From: Gammaproteobacteria bacterium
Lineage (GTDB): Bacteria > Pseudomonadota > Gammaproteobacteria > Pseudomonadales > Azotimanducaceae
Direction: 5' to 3'
Assembly: GCA_009846005.1 (NCBI GenBank)
Contig: VXYL01000088.1
Coordinates: 1-64,000, forward strand
Length of the DNA stretch: 64,000 nt
The first letter of the stretch is position 1; each line of letters begins with the position of its first letter. Made by a program: the position numbers and the translations under genes. The notes under the pieces are model-generated. The model was not told the DNA's origin. It did no database searches and worked only from the letters and a program-made list of their open reading frames with translations. This document shows positions 8,094 to 17,169 of the stretch, piece after piece.

Positions 8094-10439
8094 ATGACCA
8101 GGTTCTTGGTGGCGATTCTCGCCGGGGCCCTCGCCGTTTCGGTTTGCCAAGCCCAGGAAGCGCAGGTCGGCGAACGTTTCGTCGTGACCGACATCCAGTT
8201 GCAGGGTCTGCAGCGGGTCTCCGCAGGTACGGTGTTCAACATCCTGCCCGTCAATGTCGGCGACACCATGGACGCGGTCACGGTCCGGGAAGTCATCCGA
8301 GGCCTGTTCAAGTCGGGGTACTTCGACGACGTCACGCTGTCCCGCGACGGTGGCGTGCTCATCGTTCGCGTCGTGGAGCGGCCGGCGATCGAGAGCATTG
8401 AGATCGACGGCAACAAGGCGATCAAGACGGAGAGCCTCCTCGAGAGCCTTGCAGAGGCGGGTCTGCGGGAAGGCGAGATCTTCAAGCAGGCGACGCTGGA
8501 GCGCATCAGCATCGAACTCGAACGGACGTACTTCGCCCAGGGGCGCTACGACGCGACGATCAACGCCCGGTCCGCGAGTCTGCCGCGCAACCGCGTCCAG
8601 ATCAGGATCGACATTGAGGAAGGCCAGAGTTCGGGCGTCCGCCACATCAACATCGTGGGCAATACCGTGTTCAGCCAGCAGGAACTGCTCGCGCAGCTTG
8701 AGCTCAGCCACCCGACGCTGTTCTCGTTCATCCAGGGCAACGACAAGTATTCGAAGGAAAAGGTCCAGGGCGATCTAGAGACCTTGGAGTCCTACTACCA
8801 GGACAGGGGCTACGTGGAGTTCACGGCGCGCTCCGTACAGGTCAGCGTGACGCCCGACAAGAGCTCGGTGTACGTCACCGTCAATGTCCAGGAAGGCGAC
8901 CGCTACGTCGTCGACGACGTGCAACTCGTTGGCGAACTGTCGGATGTCGACCCCGACTTGGTGAACCGGCTGTTCCTGGTCAGGGAGGGCGATGTGTTCA
9001 ATCGAGCCCTCGTGACGGCGACCGAGGAACGCATCGTCAACGCGTTCGGCAACGCGGGATATACGTTCGCCAACGCGACGGGTGTGCCGGAGGTCAAGGA
9101 GAACGGTGTCGTCGATGTCCGGTTCGTGGTCGATGCGGGCAAGCGCGCCTATGTGCGCCGTATCAGCTTTGCCGGAAATTCGGTGACACGGGACGATGTG
9201 ATGCGCCGCGAAATGCGCCAGATCGAAGGCGGCTGGGCTTCCACGCAGGCCATCGACCGGTCCAAGGTCCGACTCGACCAGCTCGGCTACTTCGAACCGG
9301 AGTCGGTCAATGTCGAAACGACTCCCGTTCCGGCTACGGACGATCAGGTCGATGTCGACTTCACCGTCGAAGAGGTGCCTACCGGCAATATCAATGCCCA
9401 ATTGGCGTACGCGGAAGGTCCTGGGCTCATGCTGTCGCTGGGGTTCCGCCAGGAGAATGTCGCCGGCACGGGCAACCGGCTCGGGGCGTCCATCAGTTGG
9501 AGCGACTACCAGAAGGCGGCCAGCTTTGATTTCCACGACCCCTATTACACCGTGGACGGGATCAGCCGGGGCTACAACGTCTATGCCCGCGAGACGAACT
9601 TCCACGCCATCAACGTCGCCCGGTTCTCGACAGACTCCTACGGGGCCGGAATCAACTTCGATTTCCCGGTCGGGGAGGAGCAGCGCCTGCAATTCGGGGC
9701 ACTGGTGGAACAGACGAGCCTTGGTACCGGCTTGTTCACGTCCTCCGAGATCTCCGACTTCATCGCAGCCTCGGGCGATGAGTTTCTCAACGTCAAGGCG
9801 CTGGGCCACTGGTCGAAGACCACCTTGAACCACGGCCTGTTTCCAACCGCGGGTGGTCGGTACCGGCTAGGCGGCCTGGTCGCGGTGCCCGGCAGCGATC
9901 TGGAGTTCTATCGATTGACGCTTTCCGGCGAGCGCTATTTCCCCATCGGGCGTCGCTTCGCGGTGGGGCTTCGTAGCGAGATAGGCTACGGGGGCGTGTA
10001 CGGGGACACGGAAACCTACCCGTTCTACGAACATTTCTACGCCGGCGGTTTCGGCTCGGTGAGGGGCTATGAGAAGAGCAGCTTGGGCCCGCGCATCGAG
10101 GATGTCGGGTACTTCTCGCAGCGGGGCAGACCGTTCGGCGGCAACCTGCTTGTCGAGGCTTCGGCGGAGTTCATCTTTCCGCTGCCGTTCGGGGATCGTC
10201 TGCGCGGCGTACGATCGGCGTACTTTTTCGATGCCGGAAACGTCTTCAATACCGAGTGTCCCGAGACCAGTACCGAATGCCTGGGCTTCGATGCCGAGGA
10301 GATCCGCGTCACGACCGGCGTTGGCGTCACCTGGCTCTCGGCGATGGGACCGATGAGCTTCGCGTTGGCGTTGCCGCTCAACGACAAGCCGGGTGACGAG
10401 GTCGAACGCTTCGCCTTCGAATTGGGGTATTCGTTCTAG
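8094..10439 (+). CDS. bamA: Outer membrane protein assembly factor BamA
   Basis: A 781-residue Omp85 protein that inserts beta-barrel proteins into the outer membrane. It has a signal peptide (ATG 8094, preceded by GAGGGGGGAA; hydrophobic core then CQAQEAQVG), five POTRA domains to about residue 420 (FVVTDIQLQGLQRVSAGTVF opens the first), and a barrel containing GGFGSVRGYEKSSLGPR, the VRGY-type lid-lock motif. It ends in Phe (ELGYSF), the outer-membrane C-terminal signature. A longer upstream reading frame has no support. Confidence 0.97.
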   Translation: MTRFLVAILAGALAVSVCQAQEAQVGERFVVTDIQLQGLQRVSAGTVFNILPVNVGDTMDAVTVREVIRGLFKSGYFDDVTLSRDGGVLIVRVVERPAIESIEIDGNKAIKTESLLESLAEAGLREGEIFKQATLERISIELERTYFAQGRYDATINARSASLPRNRVQIRIDIEEGQSSGVRHINIVGNTVFSQQELLAQLELSHPTLFSFIQGNDKYSKEKVQGDLETLESYYQDRGYVEFTARSVQVSVTPDKSSVYVTVNVQEGDRYVVDDVQLVGELSDVDPDLVNRLFLVREGDVFNRALVTATEERIVNAFGNAGYTFANATGVPEVKENGVVDVRFVVDAGKRAYVRRISFAGNSVTRDDVMRREMRQIEGGWASTQAIDRSKVRLDQLGYFEPESVNVETTPVPATDDQVDVDFTVEEVPTGNINAQLAYAEGPGLMLSLGFRQENVAGTGNRLGASISWSDYQKAASFDFHDPYYTVDGISRGYNVYARETNFHAINVARFSTDSYGAGINFDFPVGEEQRLQFGALVEQTSLGTGLFTSSEISDFIAASGDEFLNVKALGHWSKTTLNHGLFPTAGGRYRLGGLVAVPGSDLEFYRLTLSGERYFPIGRRFAVGLRSEIGYGGVYGDTETYPFYEHFYAGGFGSVRGYEKSSLGPRIEDVGYFSQRGRPFGGNLLVEASAEFIFPLPFGDRLRGVRSAYFFDAGNVFNTECPETSTECLGFDAEEIRVTTGVGVTWLSAMGPMSFALALPLNDKPGDEVERFAFELGYSF

Positions 10440-10490
10440 GGGAAGCCCGCGCTTTCCTACGGGTCGGGCGTCCTGACTAGGCAACGCGGG

Positions 10491-10496
10491 TATAAT
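10491..10496 (+). promoter_or_regulatory. -10 promoter element upstream of skp
   Basis: A consensus TATAAT preceded by GCGGG and followed by GCGCCGCGCCG, the same GC-rich discriminator pattern as the rpsB promoter. It lies 58 bases before skp and suggests a promoter internal to the bamA-lpx cluster. The -35 is weak. Confidence 0.5.
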
Positions 10497-10554
10497 GCGC
10501 CGCGCCGCGAACCGCGGGTACGACGTATATGGAACCGGATTAGGGGTTTGATCG

Positions 10555-11094
10555 ATGAGGTTGATGACATTTGCCGTGTTGCTCGGGTTCTTTGCGGCGA
10601 CCGCCGTGGCAGAAGACGCGGTTGCACAGCTGAAGATCGCGGTGGTAAACGCGGATGCGGCAATCGGCTTGAGTGAGGAGTACAAGTCTTTTCGTGATTC
10701 GCTGGAGGCGGAGTTCGCCGACGAACGGGCCAATATCCAGCAGCTTCAGACGGACATTGAAGCGCTCCAGCAGCGAGTGGTCGACGAGCGCGACGTGATG
10801 TCGGAGAAGGAACTCGGCGACGTAACGAAAGAGATCGAGAACAAGGGGATCGACCTCGAATTCGTCGGCAAGAAACTGCAGAAGGATGCCACCGACCGGC
10901 AGCAGGAGTTCATTCAGGAGATGACCCCCAAGTTCAACGCCGTCGTCAACGATCTCATCGAAATCGAACGCTACGACTTCGTCCTCGCCCGGCAGACCCT
11001 TTTGTTCGCGAACATGAAACACGACATTACGGCGAAGGTCACCGAGAAGCTCAACGAGCGCTACGCCGAGCAGCAGGCCCAGGCGGACGGCTAG
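10555..11094 (+). CDS. skp: Periplasmic chaperone Skp/OmpH family
   Basis: A 179-residue periplasmic chaperone that carries unfolded outer-membrane proteins to BamA. A signal peptide (MRLMTFAVLLGFFAATAVAE) is followed by the short strand LKIAVVNADAAI and a long charged coiled coil (about residues 40-125) forming the tentacles, then a closing helix-strand segment. It lies between bamA and lpxD, the canonical place. Confidence 0.92.
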   Translation: MRLMTFAVLLGFFAATAVAEDAVAQLKIAVVNADAAIGLSEEYKSFRDSLEAEFADERANIQQLQTDIEALQQRVVDERDVMSEKELGDVTKEIENKGIDLEFVGKKLQKDATDRQQEFIQEMTPKFNAVVNDLIEIERYDFVLARQTLLFANMKHDITAKVTEKLNERYAEQQAQADG

Positions 11095-11111
11095 CGGCTG
11101 ATCCGGCGCGT

Positions 11112-12173
11112 TTGGGGATCCAAACGCCTGTCGTGCCGACCGTCACCGACATTGCGGCGGACATCAACGCCGCGATATCAGGCGACGTCGATGTGCGCGG
11201 CGACGGCGACATCGAGATCACCGGCTTGGGTCCTATCGACACGGCGACGCCCGGCCAGATTACGCACCTTTCCAGTGCAGCCTATCGGCGGTTCCTGCCG
11301 GAAACCAAGGCATCGGCGGTGCTGTTGCGCAGTGCCGATGTGGACGACTGTCCCGTCGTTGCGGTCGTGGTGCCGGACCCTTACCTCGCGTTTGCCTTGG
11401 TTTCGCAGCAATTCGACGACGCACCGCGCCTTCGTGCGGGTGTCGACGTTACGGCCAGCGTGGATCCGACGGCGCAACTCGACCCTACCGTCGCCGTCGG
11501 CGCGAACGCTTCTATCGCTGCCGATGTTGTTCTGGGCCCGAGGGTCGAGATCGGTGCCGGTTCCCGGGTAGGCGCCGGGACCCGTATCGGCGCCGATTCT
11601 GTCGTCCACCCCAACGCCACCCTCTACCACGGCGTAACCCTCGGCGAGCGTTGCGTGATCCACAGCGGTGCCGTGATCGGTGCCGACGGCTTCGGCTTCG
11701 CCCCCGACGAGCGCGGTCGCTGGGTGACCATTGCCCAGCTTGGCGGCGTGACCCTGGGCGACGACGTGGTCGTCGGCGCGTGTTCGACCATCGACCGCGG
11801 TGCCATCACGAATACGGTCCTGCGGGACGGCGTCAAGATCGACAATCAGGTGCAGATCGGCCACAACTGCGACATCGGCGAGCACACCTTGATCTGTGGC
11901 CGGGTCGGAATCGTCGGCAGCACCAAGATCGGCCGACACTGCGTGTTCGCTGGCGGCGCGGGCGTGGCGGGCGACCGCCCCGTCACGATCTGCGACAACG
12001 TGCAGGTTGCGTCGGTCACCACGATAAGCCGGTCCATCGACACGCCGGGTGTCTACGCGGGCAGCCTCTTGCATAATACGGTGCAGCGGTGGCGGCGCAA
12101 CGCAGTGCGGTTCGCGGAGCTTGACGACCTCGCCAAGCGCTTGGCGCGTCTCGAGCAGGAACGTCGCGCGTAG
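11112..12173 (+). CDS. lpxD: UDP-3-O-acylglucosamine N-acyltransferase
   Basis: A 353-residue left-handed beta-helix acyltransferase, third step of lipid A synthesis, adding a hydroxyacyl chain from ACP to UDP-3-O-acyl-glucosamine. After an N-terminal uridine-binding region it shows many hexapeptide repeats (VGAGTRIGADSVVHPNATLY and others) and the active-site block QIGHNCDIGEHTLICG. The start looks like TTG 11112; GTG 11133 is an alternative. Its TAG stop is part of the following repeat element. Confidence 0.94.
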   Translation: MGIQTPVVPTVTDIAADINAAISGDVDVRGDGDIEITGLGPIDTATPGQITHLSSAAYRRFLPETKASAVLLRSADVDDCPVVAVVVPDPYLAFALVSQQFDDAPRLRAGVDVTASVDPTAQLDPTVAVGANASIAADVVLGPRVEIGAGSRVGAGTRIGADSVVHPNATLYHGVTLGERCVIHSGAVIGADGFGFAPDERGRWVTIAQLGGVTLGDDVVVGACSTIDRGAITNTVLRDGVKIDNQVQIGHNCDIGEHTLICGRVGIVGSTKIGRHCVFAGGAGVAGDRPVTICDNVQVASVTTISRSIDTPGVYAGSLLHNTVQRWRRNAVRFAELDDLAKRLARLEQERRA

Positions 12174-12197
12174 GGGACGGGCTTGTCCCGTCCCGCC
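12171..12197. repeat. Short TIR repeat element (copy 2)
   Basis: TAGGGGACGGGCTTGTCCCG followed by TCCC: a hairpin with 8-9 bp arms (GGGACGGG/CCCGTCCC) and loop CTTGT. The first three bases are the lpxD stop codon. The rest of the lpxD-fabZ gap to 12284 shows nothing else recognisable. Confidence 0.75.
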
Positions 12198-12284
12198 TTG
12201 CGCTCCGGATCGACAAGTGAACGCACACCAACGGCATCCAGAGTTGGCTTGCGCTACGGTGTTCCCCGACGGACAAGAAAGACA

Positions 12285-13514
12285 ATGTCACTCGATATAG
12301 ACGAGATCCTCCAGTTTCTGCCGCACCGGTATCCGTTCCTACTGGTCGACCGCGTGGATGAACTGGTCCCGGGGGAACGAATCGCCGGCCGTAAAAACGT
12401 CTCCGCCAATGAGCCGTACCTGCAGGGGCATTTCCCTGGCAATCCCATCATGCCCGGCGTACTCGTTGTCGAGGCCCTGGCGCAGCTTTGCTGCATCCTT
12501 GCGTTCCAGAGCCGCGGCCGCCGGCCGTCGGATGGCTACCTGCACTACCTGGCCGGCGTCGACGACGCCCGTTTCAAACGACCGGTTCGGCCGGGGGATG
12601 TGCTGGAACTGCACGGTGCCATCCTGAGCGAACGGCGCCAGTTCATGAAGTTCGACTGCAAAGCGCTGGTCGACGGCGAGCTCGCTTGCTCGGTCACGTT
12701 GATGTGCGTAGAGCGGAAGTCGGCTCGGCTCATCGACGAGCGTGCCATCGTCGATCCGAGGGCCGAACTGGGCAACAACGTCGTGGTGGGGCCTTGGTCG
12801 AGCATCGGGCCGGATGTCGTCGTGGGCGACGACTGCGAGATCGGCGCTCACGTGGTGTTGCGGGGACCGACAGTGCTCGGTCGTGGGAACAGGATCTTCC
12901 AGTTTTCGACGGTCGGCGAGGGTTCCCCGGCGTTCGCCTACAAAGGTGAGCCGACCACGCTCGCCATCGGCGACAACAACGTGATCCGGGAAGGCGTGAC
13001 CATCCACCGGGGCCTCGCCACGGATCGAAGCCGCACCGTGGTCGGCAACAACAACCTGTTCATGGCCTATGTCCACATTGGCCACGATTGCGTGCTCGGT
13101 GACCGCATCGTCATGGCCAACAATGCCTCGGTCGCCGGACATGTGACTGTCGGCGACGAGGCGGTGCTCTCCGGCTACGTCGGTGTCCCGCAGTTCCGCA
13201 GCATCGGGCCGTATTCGTTCGTGAGCGCGATGTCGCTGGTTACCAAGGATGTGCCGGCCTACGTCGCGGCGGACGGCAACCCGGCGGGCGCGGTGGGTCT
13301 GAACATCGAACGCCTGCGGCGCTTGGGCCTCGAAGAGAACGTCAAGAAAGCGCTACAGGACGCCTACAACACGGTCTATCGGCGCGGCCTGACCTTGAAG
13401 GAAGCCCTGGACGAACTGCAGGAACCAGCCGAGGCCCATGCGGAGGTGCGTTGCTTCGTCGACTCCATCGAGAAGTCGGATCACGGCATCATCCGAGAAC
13501 GGCGCCGGTTGTAG
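12285..13514 (+). CDS. fabZ-lpxA: FabZ-LpxA fusion: 3-hydroxyacyl-ACP dehydratase / UDP-GlcNAc acyltransferase
   Basis: One uninterrupted 409-residue frame encodes two normally separate proteins. Residues 1-144 are FabZ, with the hot-dog motif LPHRYPFLLVDRV and catalytic His49 and Glu63 in GHFPGNPIMPGVLVVEAL. From about residue 145 follows LpxA, a left-handed beta-helix with NVIREGVTIHRG, catalytic His267 (H125 in E. coli) in AYVHIGHDC, and the C-terminal helical domain. Both act on 3-hydroxyacyl-ACP: FabZ dehydrates it for chain growth, LpxA commits it to lipid A. No stop or internal ribosome-binding site separates them; the linker is very short (CVERKSARLIDERAIV). Start ATG 12285. LpxA position 173 (acyl ruler) is Ala and E. 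coli His160 is Pro. Confidence 0.93.
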   Translation: MSLDIDEILQFLPHRYPFLLVDRVDELVPGERIAGRKNVSANEPYLQGHFPGNPIMPGVLVVEALAQLCCILAFQSRGRRPSDGYLHYLAGVDDARFKRPVRPGDVLELHGAILSERRQFMKFDCKALVDGELACSVTLMCVERKSARLIDERAIVDPRAELGNNVVVGPWSSIGPDVVVGDDCEIGAHVVLRGPTVLGRGNRIFQFSTVGEGSPAFAYKGEPTTLAIGDNNVIREGVTIHRGLATDRSRTVVGNNNLFMAYVHIGHDCVLGDRIVMANNASVAGHVTVGDEAVLSGYVGVPQFRSIGPYSFVSAMSLVTKDVPAYVAADGNPAGAVGLNIERLRRLGLEENVKKALQDAYNTVYRRGLTLKEALDELQEPAEAHAEVRCFVDSIEKSDHGIIRERRRL

Positions 13515-13556
13515 GGGCGACCAATCGCGCCGACCAGGGGCGCCGGTCGCCCGCTG
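13511..13556. repeat. TIR repeat element (copy 3)
   Basis: GTAGGGGCGACC followed by a spaced GGTCGCCC, the second sub-type of the family (GGGCGACC/GGTCGCCC arms). Its TAG is the stop codon of the fabZ-lpxA gene. The rest of the gap to 13669 is GC-rich without a clear matching right end. Confidence 0.6.
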
Positions 13557-13669
13557 GACCCCAACGCCCCCGGCACGGCGCGGCGACCCGCGCTCCGCCC
13601 CATTGCAGGGACCGGTTTGCGCGGCACCGTGATTTTCCTTACGGTCGGAACGCAACAAGGGGGAAACAC

Positions 13670-15703
13670 ATGCACTATGTCCACCGGGTTGTCCCGGCCG
13701 TCCTGATCCTGATTGCCGCCGCCTGCGCGCCACCCCCCACATCGCCACCGGACGGGAACGTCGACTGGGCCGTCTACCTCGGCGACTCCGGCCGCCAACA
13801 CTACTCGCCGCTCACCCAGATCACTCGCAACAACGTCGGGCAGCTTGTTCAAGCCTGGGCGTATCGCTCCGGTGAGCCCGCGGGCACGATGTACACCAGT
13901 CCGCTAGTCGTCGATGGCGTGCTGTACGGCCTGTCGCCGCAACTCGTGGCTTTTGCGCTGAACGCCGCCACCGGCGAGGAGCTTTGGCGCTTCGACCCGG
14001 ATCTGCGTGGCGCGCAGCGGGGCTTGATGTATTGGGCGAGAGGGGAAGACCGGCGCATCTTCTACAATGCCGGCAAGGTGCTCCTTGCACTGAACGCCGC
14101 CGACGGGATCCCGGTCGAGACTTTCGGCGCCGGGGGAAGCGTCGACGTCACGCCGAAGGAGGTGGAGCGTACCGGCTATCTCTCGGTGACGGCCCCCGGT
14201 GTGGTCTTCGAAGACAAGCTTATCCTGGGGTTCACCACCACCGAGAACGCAGACTCCTTCCCAGGATCCGTGCGTGCCTTCAGCGCCGTTGACGGTAGCC
14301 TGGTCTGGCAGTTCGACACGATTCCGAAGCCTGGTGATCCAGGTGCCGAAACGTGGGCGCCGGGCGCCCTCGAGAAGGCCGGTGGCGCCAACGTCTGGAC
14401 CGGCATGGCCCTCGACGCGCAACGCGGAATCCTGTTCGCGCCGACGGGCTCCGCGACACCGGATTTCTACGGCGCCAACCGCTTGGGCGACAACCTGTTT
14501 GCGAATTCGCTTGTCGCCATCAACGCCCGGACCGGGGAGCGGATCTGGCACTACCAGGTGATCCGTCACGACCTGTGGGACCGCGACAACCCGTCCCCGC
14601 CGACCCTGGTGCAACTCGTGCGCGACGGCAGGACCATCGATGCCGTGGCACTCACCACGAAGTCGGGACATCTCTACGCTTTCGACCGCGAGACCGGCGA
14701 GTTGATGTATCCCATCGAGTACGAGTCCACGCTGCCGAGTACGCTTCCCGGGGAGATGCCGGCGCCTCTGCAGCCGGTTTCCACGGTGACCATCAGCCGT
14801 CAGGAGTTCGAGATCACCGATCGCAGCGAGGAAGCCGCGGCAAGCGTCCGCGAAAAGATAAAGGACTGGGATCTGCGCAAGTGGGCACCGCCCCGCGTGG
14901 GAACCGTGTTGTTCTACCCGTGGTACGACGGTGGCGCGGAGTGGGGCGGTTCGGCTTTCGAGCCGGCCACCAACCGGCTGATCGTCAACTCCAACGACGT
15001 GGCCGGCATCCTGAATCTTACCGAGATTCCGGCGGGATTCAGCGCATCCGGGACCTACGCGGCCCACTGCGGAAGCTGCCACGGCATGGAACTCGAGGGC
15101 ACCGAGACCGGGCCCGAACTCAATGGAATCCTAGAGCGGATGAGCTACCAGGATGTCGGCCAGGTCATCGAGGAGGGTAGTGGTCGCATGCCTGGCTTCG
15201 CCCACCTCTCGGACCTCGAGCGCGAACGCGTGCGCGGCTATATCGTGAATCCCAAACGCGTCAAGGACGAACCTACCAAGGAGGTCGGCTACGCCCATTG
15301 CTGCTACGTGTATCTGCGCGATCACGAGCAACTGCCCGGCAACACGCCACCGTGGGGGACGCTCAACTCCATCGACCTGGCGACCGGCGAGACGGTCTGG
15401 CGCGTGCCGTTCGGCAACTATCCATCGCACCCGGATCTGGGATTCGGCGCCGTCAGCTACGGGGGACCGGTGGTCACGGCGTCCGGTCTGATATTCATCG
15501 CCGCAACGCCGGACCGGAAGATCCGTGCCTACGACTCGGACAACGGCGAGATCCTCTGGGATGCGGATCTCACGGCGGCGGGATTCTCGACGCCCGCCGT
15601 CTACAGCGTGGATGGCAAACAGTACGTGGTGATCGCCGCAGGGGGTGCCCGCATGGGGCCGCCGTCGGGGTCGGAGTACTTCGCGTTCAGTTTGCCCGAC
15701 TGA
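13670..15703 (+). CDS. PQQ-dependent dehydrogenase with inserted cytochrome c domain
   Basis: A 677-residue lipoprotein-like quinoprotein. A signal peptide ends in a lipobox-like LIAAACAP; ATG 13670 follows an AAGGGGG site. The body is a PQQ beta-propeller with tryptophan-docking-like repeats (LNAATGEELWRFDP, INARTGERIWHYQ). A c-type haem motif CGSCH (residues 467-471) with a downstream Met (GRMPGFAHL) is inserted before the last blades, so electrons may pass from PQQ to the haem and on to the respiratory chain. An adjacent Cys pair (AHCCYVYL) is unusual. The oxidised substrate, sugar or alcohol, cannot be told. It splits lpxA from lpxB, an unexpected position. Confidence 0.88.
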   Translation: MHYVHRVVPAVLILIAAACAPPPTSPPDGNVDWAVYLGDSGRQHYSPLTQITRNNVGQLVQAWAYRSGEPAGTMYTSPLVVDGVLYGLSPQLVAFALNAATGEELWRFDPDLRGAQRGLMYWARGEDRRIFYNAGKVLLALNAADGIPVETFGAGGSVDVTPKEVERTGYLSVTAPGVVFEDKLILGFTTTENADSFPGSVRAFSAVDGSLVWQFDTIPKPGDPGAETWAPGALEKAGGANVWTGMALDAQRGILFAPTGSATPDFYGANRLGDNLFANSLVAINARTGERIWHYQVIRHDLWDRDNPSPPTLVQLVRDGRTIDAVALTTKSGHLYAFDRETGELMYPIEYESTLPSTLPGEMPAPLQPVSTVTISRQEFEITDRSEEAAASVREKIKDWDLRKWAPPRVGTVLFYPWYDGGAEWGGSAFEPATNRLIVNSNDVAGILNLTEIPAGFSASGTYAAHCGSCHGMELEGTETGPELNGILERMSYQDVGQVIEEGSGRMPGFAHLSDLERERVRGYIVNPKRVKDEPTKEVGYAHCCYVYLRDHEQLPGNTPPWGTLNSIDLATGETVWRVPFGNYPSHPDLGFGAVSYGGPVVTASGLIFIAATPDRKIRAYDSDNGEILWDADLTAAGFSTPAVYSVDGKQYVVIAAGGARMGPPSGSEYFAFSLPD

Positions 15704-15750
15704 TTGGCCATCGTGAACGCCTGGCCGAACCCGCCACGGTAGCGTCGACG

Positions 15751-16914
15751 ATGGCGCGAACGCTCAAGATAGGGATCGTCGCCGGCGAGGCGTCGGGCGA
15801 CATCCTCGGTGGCCGCTTGATGGCCGCGATTCGGGAGCGCGTGCCGGACACCGAGTTCAGCGGCGTGGGCGGCGACACCATGTTGGGCCATGGGTTGCGG
15901 AGCATGGCGCCGCTTGACGACCTTGCGGTCAACGGCTTCAAGGATCCCTTGCTGCGTCTGCCCAGCCTGATTCGGCTGCTGCGCCGGTTGTGCCGACACT
16001 TCGTCAGCGAACAGGTGGATGCCGTCGTCGGCGTCGATTTCAATGTGTTCAACCTGATGATGGAGCGCCGGGTCCGAGCGCGCGGTATCCCCACGGCCCA
16101 CTACGTCAGCCCGTCGGTGTATTTCTGGCGCCAAGGCCGGGTCAAGCGCATCGCGAAAGCGGCGGACGTGGTACTCGCGCTGTTCCCCTTCGAGCCGCCG
16201 CTATACGACGAACGCGGCGGCAGAGCCGTTTTCGTCGGTCATCCGCTGGCCGACGACATCACGCCTGAGGACGGCACCGAGGATGGCAGGGCTCGCGCCC
16301 GGGGCGTTCTCGGCCTTGCCGATGACCGGTTCGTGATAACCCTGCTACCGGGCAGCCGCGCTTCGGAGATCGACTTCCTCGGCGGGCTGTTTCTGGACAC
16401 CGCCTTGTTGCTTCTCGATGCGTTCGATGACCCGCTCTTCGTCCTGCCGACACCCACCCGCCAGGTCCATGACCGGGTTGCCGACACGGTGGCCGCGCGC
16501 CAGGTGGGACGGACCGTCGACGTGAGGGTGATCCACGGCCATTCCCGGACCGCGATTGCCGCTGCTGACCTCGTGCTGGCGAAGTCCGGGACCGCTACGC
16601 TTGAGACGCTGCTGCTGCGTCGCCCGATGGTGGTGACCTACCGATTGGGGAATCTGACCGCCTGGGTCGTCCGGCGGCTTCAGAAGTCCGCCTACGTGGC
16701 ATTGCCGAACATCCTTGCCGGACGCGAGTTGGTTCCGGAACTGCTGCAGGAGGACGCCCAACCGGCCCGTTTGGCGAAAGCGCTCGTCGAGCAGTACGAA
16801 CGGTCCCAACAAGACGACAGCTACTTGCGTTGCTGCGCCCGTTGGCATGACGAGCTACGCCAAGGGGGTGCGGGCAAGGCGGCCGACGTTGTGCTATCGC
16901 TCGTCGACCGTTGA
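15751..16914 (+). CDS. lpxB: Lipid-A-disaccharide synthase
   Basis: A 387-residue GT19 glycosyltransferase that joins lipid X and UDP-2,3-diacylglucosamine into the lipid A disaccharide. IGIVAGEASGDILGGRLM is the family N-terminus; VDFNVFNL, YVSPSVYFWRQGRVKRI, LLPGSRASEI and LAKSGTATLETLL follow in order. ATG 15751 gives normal length; the open frame upstream only overlaps the quinoprotein gene. It is displaced from lpxA by that gene. Confidence 0.96.
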   Translation: MARTLKIGIVAGEASGDILGGRLMAAIRERVPDTEFSGVGGDTMLGHGLRSMAPLDDLAVNGFKDPLLRLPSLIRLLRRLCRHFVSEQVDAVVGVDFNVFNLMMERRVRARGIPTAHYVSPSVYFWRQGRVKRIAKAADVVLALFPFEPPLYDERGGRAVFVGHPLADDITPEDGTEDGRARARGVLGLADDRFVITLLPGSRASEIDFLGGLFLDTALLLLDAFDDPLFVLPTPTRQVHDRVADTVAARQVGRTVDVRVIHGHSRTAIAAADLVLAKSGTATLETLLLRRPMVVTYRLGNLTAWVVRRLQKSAYVALPNILAGRELVPELLQEDAQPARLAKALVEQYERSQQDDSYLRCCARWHDELRQGGAGKAADVVLSLVDR

Positions 16915-17137
16915 TTTGCCGATAGCACACCTGCGTCTGATGAAGCGAATCTCGACCGACTTGCCGGAGCACTGCGCAGTCTGAACGCACGAATCCGTAC
17001 CGAGGGAGTTCCCGATGGGTTGCCGTTCGACGGTTCGAGGCAGTTCCTGCGCAACCTCGCCCCGGACGCGGTCGTGAATCTCACGACCAGCGCGGGTTTT
17101 TTCCAGTTTGGCAAGCGACAACGATCGGCGCTGTCTT

Positions 17138-17143
17138 TACAAT
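17138..17143 (+). promoter_or_regulatory. Possible -10 for rnhB
   Basis: TACAAT lies 26 bases before ATG 17170 in the 255-base lpxB-rnhB gap, which holds no gene I can support. The -35 is not clear. If real it would make rnhB partly independent of the lpx operon. Confidence 0.3.
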
Positions 17144-17169
17144 CGTGGCCAGATGTCCACGGAGGGGCG

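Noticed and set aside
10440-10480. Intrinsic terminator after bamA (GCCCG...CGGGC)
   Set aside because: Short stem, long loop and no T-run, so it is not convincing.
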